Source of the DNA: JBIOJM01 sp044450785
GTDB lineage: Bacteria; Planctomycetota; Planctomycetia; Isosphaerales; Isosphaeraceae
Length of the DNA stretch: 6,214 nucleotides
NCBI GenBank assembly: GCA_044450785.1
Contig: JBIOJM010000469.1
Coordinates: 1-6,214 of the forward strand
Direction: 5' to 3'
A program made the position numbers and the translations under genes. The notes below the pieces were generated by a model. That model made no database searches and was not told where the DNA came from. It saw nothing but the letters and a program-made list of their open reading frames with translations. Each line of letters begins with the position of its first letter. Positions within the stretch are counted from its first letter, which is position 1. Shown one piece after another: positions 6,066 to 6,214 of this stretch.

Positions 6066-6214
6066 ATGCCCGACGAACTCACCAATGCCGAGCAAACCCA
6101 GCTCGCATCTGCGTTGCCCCAGGAATTCCCCGACAATCGTTGCGAAGCGGCCGTGACGCACATCGAAGAGTCGCCCGTGGCGAGCTTCCTGCTCGAGTGG
6201 GCCCACGAATTGAA
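6066..6214 (+). CDS. Start of an unknown gene, cut by window end
   Basis: A frame from ATG 6066 runs open for 49 codons to the edge. The peptide begins MPDELTNAEQTQLASALPQE and ends near SPVASFLLEWAHEL: acidic and probably helical, with no signal peptide or membrane segment. About 78% of third positions are G or C, as in the other real genes here, whereas the competing plus-strand frame is arginine-rich and lacks this bias. An in-frame ATG at 6057 would add three residues. No Shine-Dalgarno is visible before either, and two hairpins lie just upstream. I do not recognise the family. Confidence 0.55.
   Translation, partial: MPDELTNAEQTQLASALPQEFPDNRCEAAVTHIEESPVASFLLEWAHEL

Noticed and set aside
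5861..6163. 100-codon minus-strand frame
   Set aside because: Overlaps the plus-strand frame from 6066, which has better codon bias, and shows no family resemblance.

Overview
The window looks like a piece of a planctomycete chromosome, probably from the Isosphaeraceae/Gemmataceae side of Planctomycetota. The evidence is a minus-strand pair typical of that phylum: an ECF-type sigma factor of the 'FPTTHW' kind followed by a very large membrane-anchored Ser/Thr-kinase/WD40-repeat protein. The third-position GC bias is high, which also produces long antisense shadow frames.

Layout. (1) Positions 1-278 hold the 3' flank of the WD40 gene, with a hairpin plus T-run that could end its transcript (133-165, minus) and, just beyond, a strong Shine-Dalgarno and ATG that may start another minus-strand gene leaving the window. 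(2) Positions 279-4349 (minus) are one uninterrupted 1356-codon frame: a stub of a kinase C-lobe, one transmembrane helix, a short helical stretch, and about 22 WD40-like units with a Pro-rich insert. (3) Positions 4183-4638 (minus) encode the first part of an ECF sigma factor. (4) Positions 4935-5307 carry relics of two mobile elements: the left end and first orf of an IS66-like element, and a fragment of a Y1 (REP-associated type) transposase. (5) Positions 5308-6065 have no recognisable gene but contain several palindromes and direct repeats. (6) From 6066 (plus) a well-biased frame, probably the start of an unknown gene, runs off the window end.

The main observation is that the sigma gene and the kinase-WD40 gene are not intact neighbours. 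Around 4331-4346 the sigma frame loses family resemblance just after its region-2 'HFL' segment, and the kinase resemblance begins in another reading frame, far inside the kinase domain. The DNA-binding half of the sigma factor, any intergenic spacer and nearly all of the kinase catalytic domain are missing. In relatives these proteins are thought to act together, with a kinase receptor encoded beside the sigma factor it may regulate. Here the pair appears to have been collapsed by one deletion (or by an assembly error). The WD40 frame is still fully open, so the event, if real, is probably recent or the WD40 part is still expressed from an internal GTG or ATG.

I found no convincing evidence of a wholly new system. 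The items worth checking are the sigma/kinase junction, recent repeat expansion inside the WD40 domain, the apparently nested transposon relics, and the symmetric sequences ahead of the gene at the right edge.
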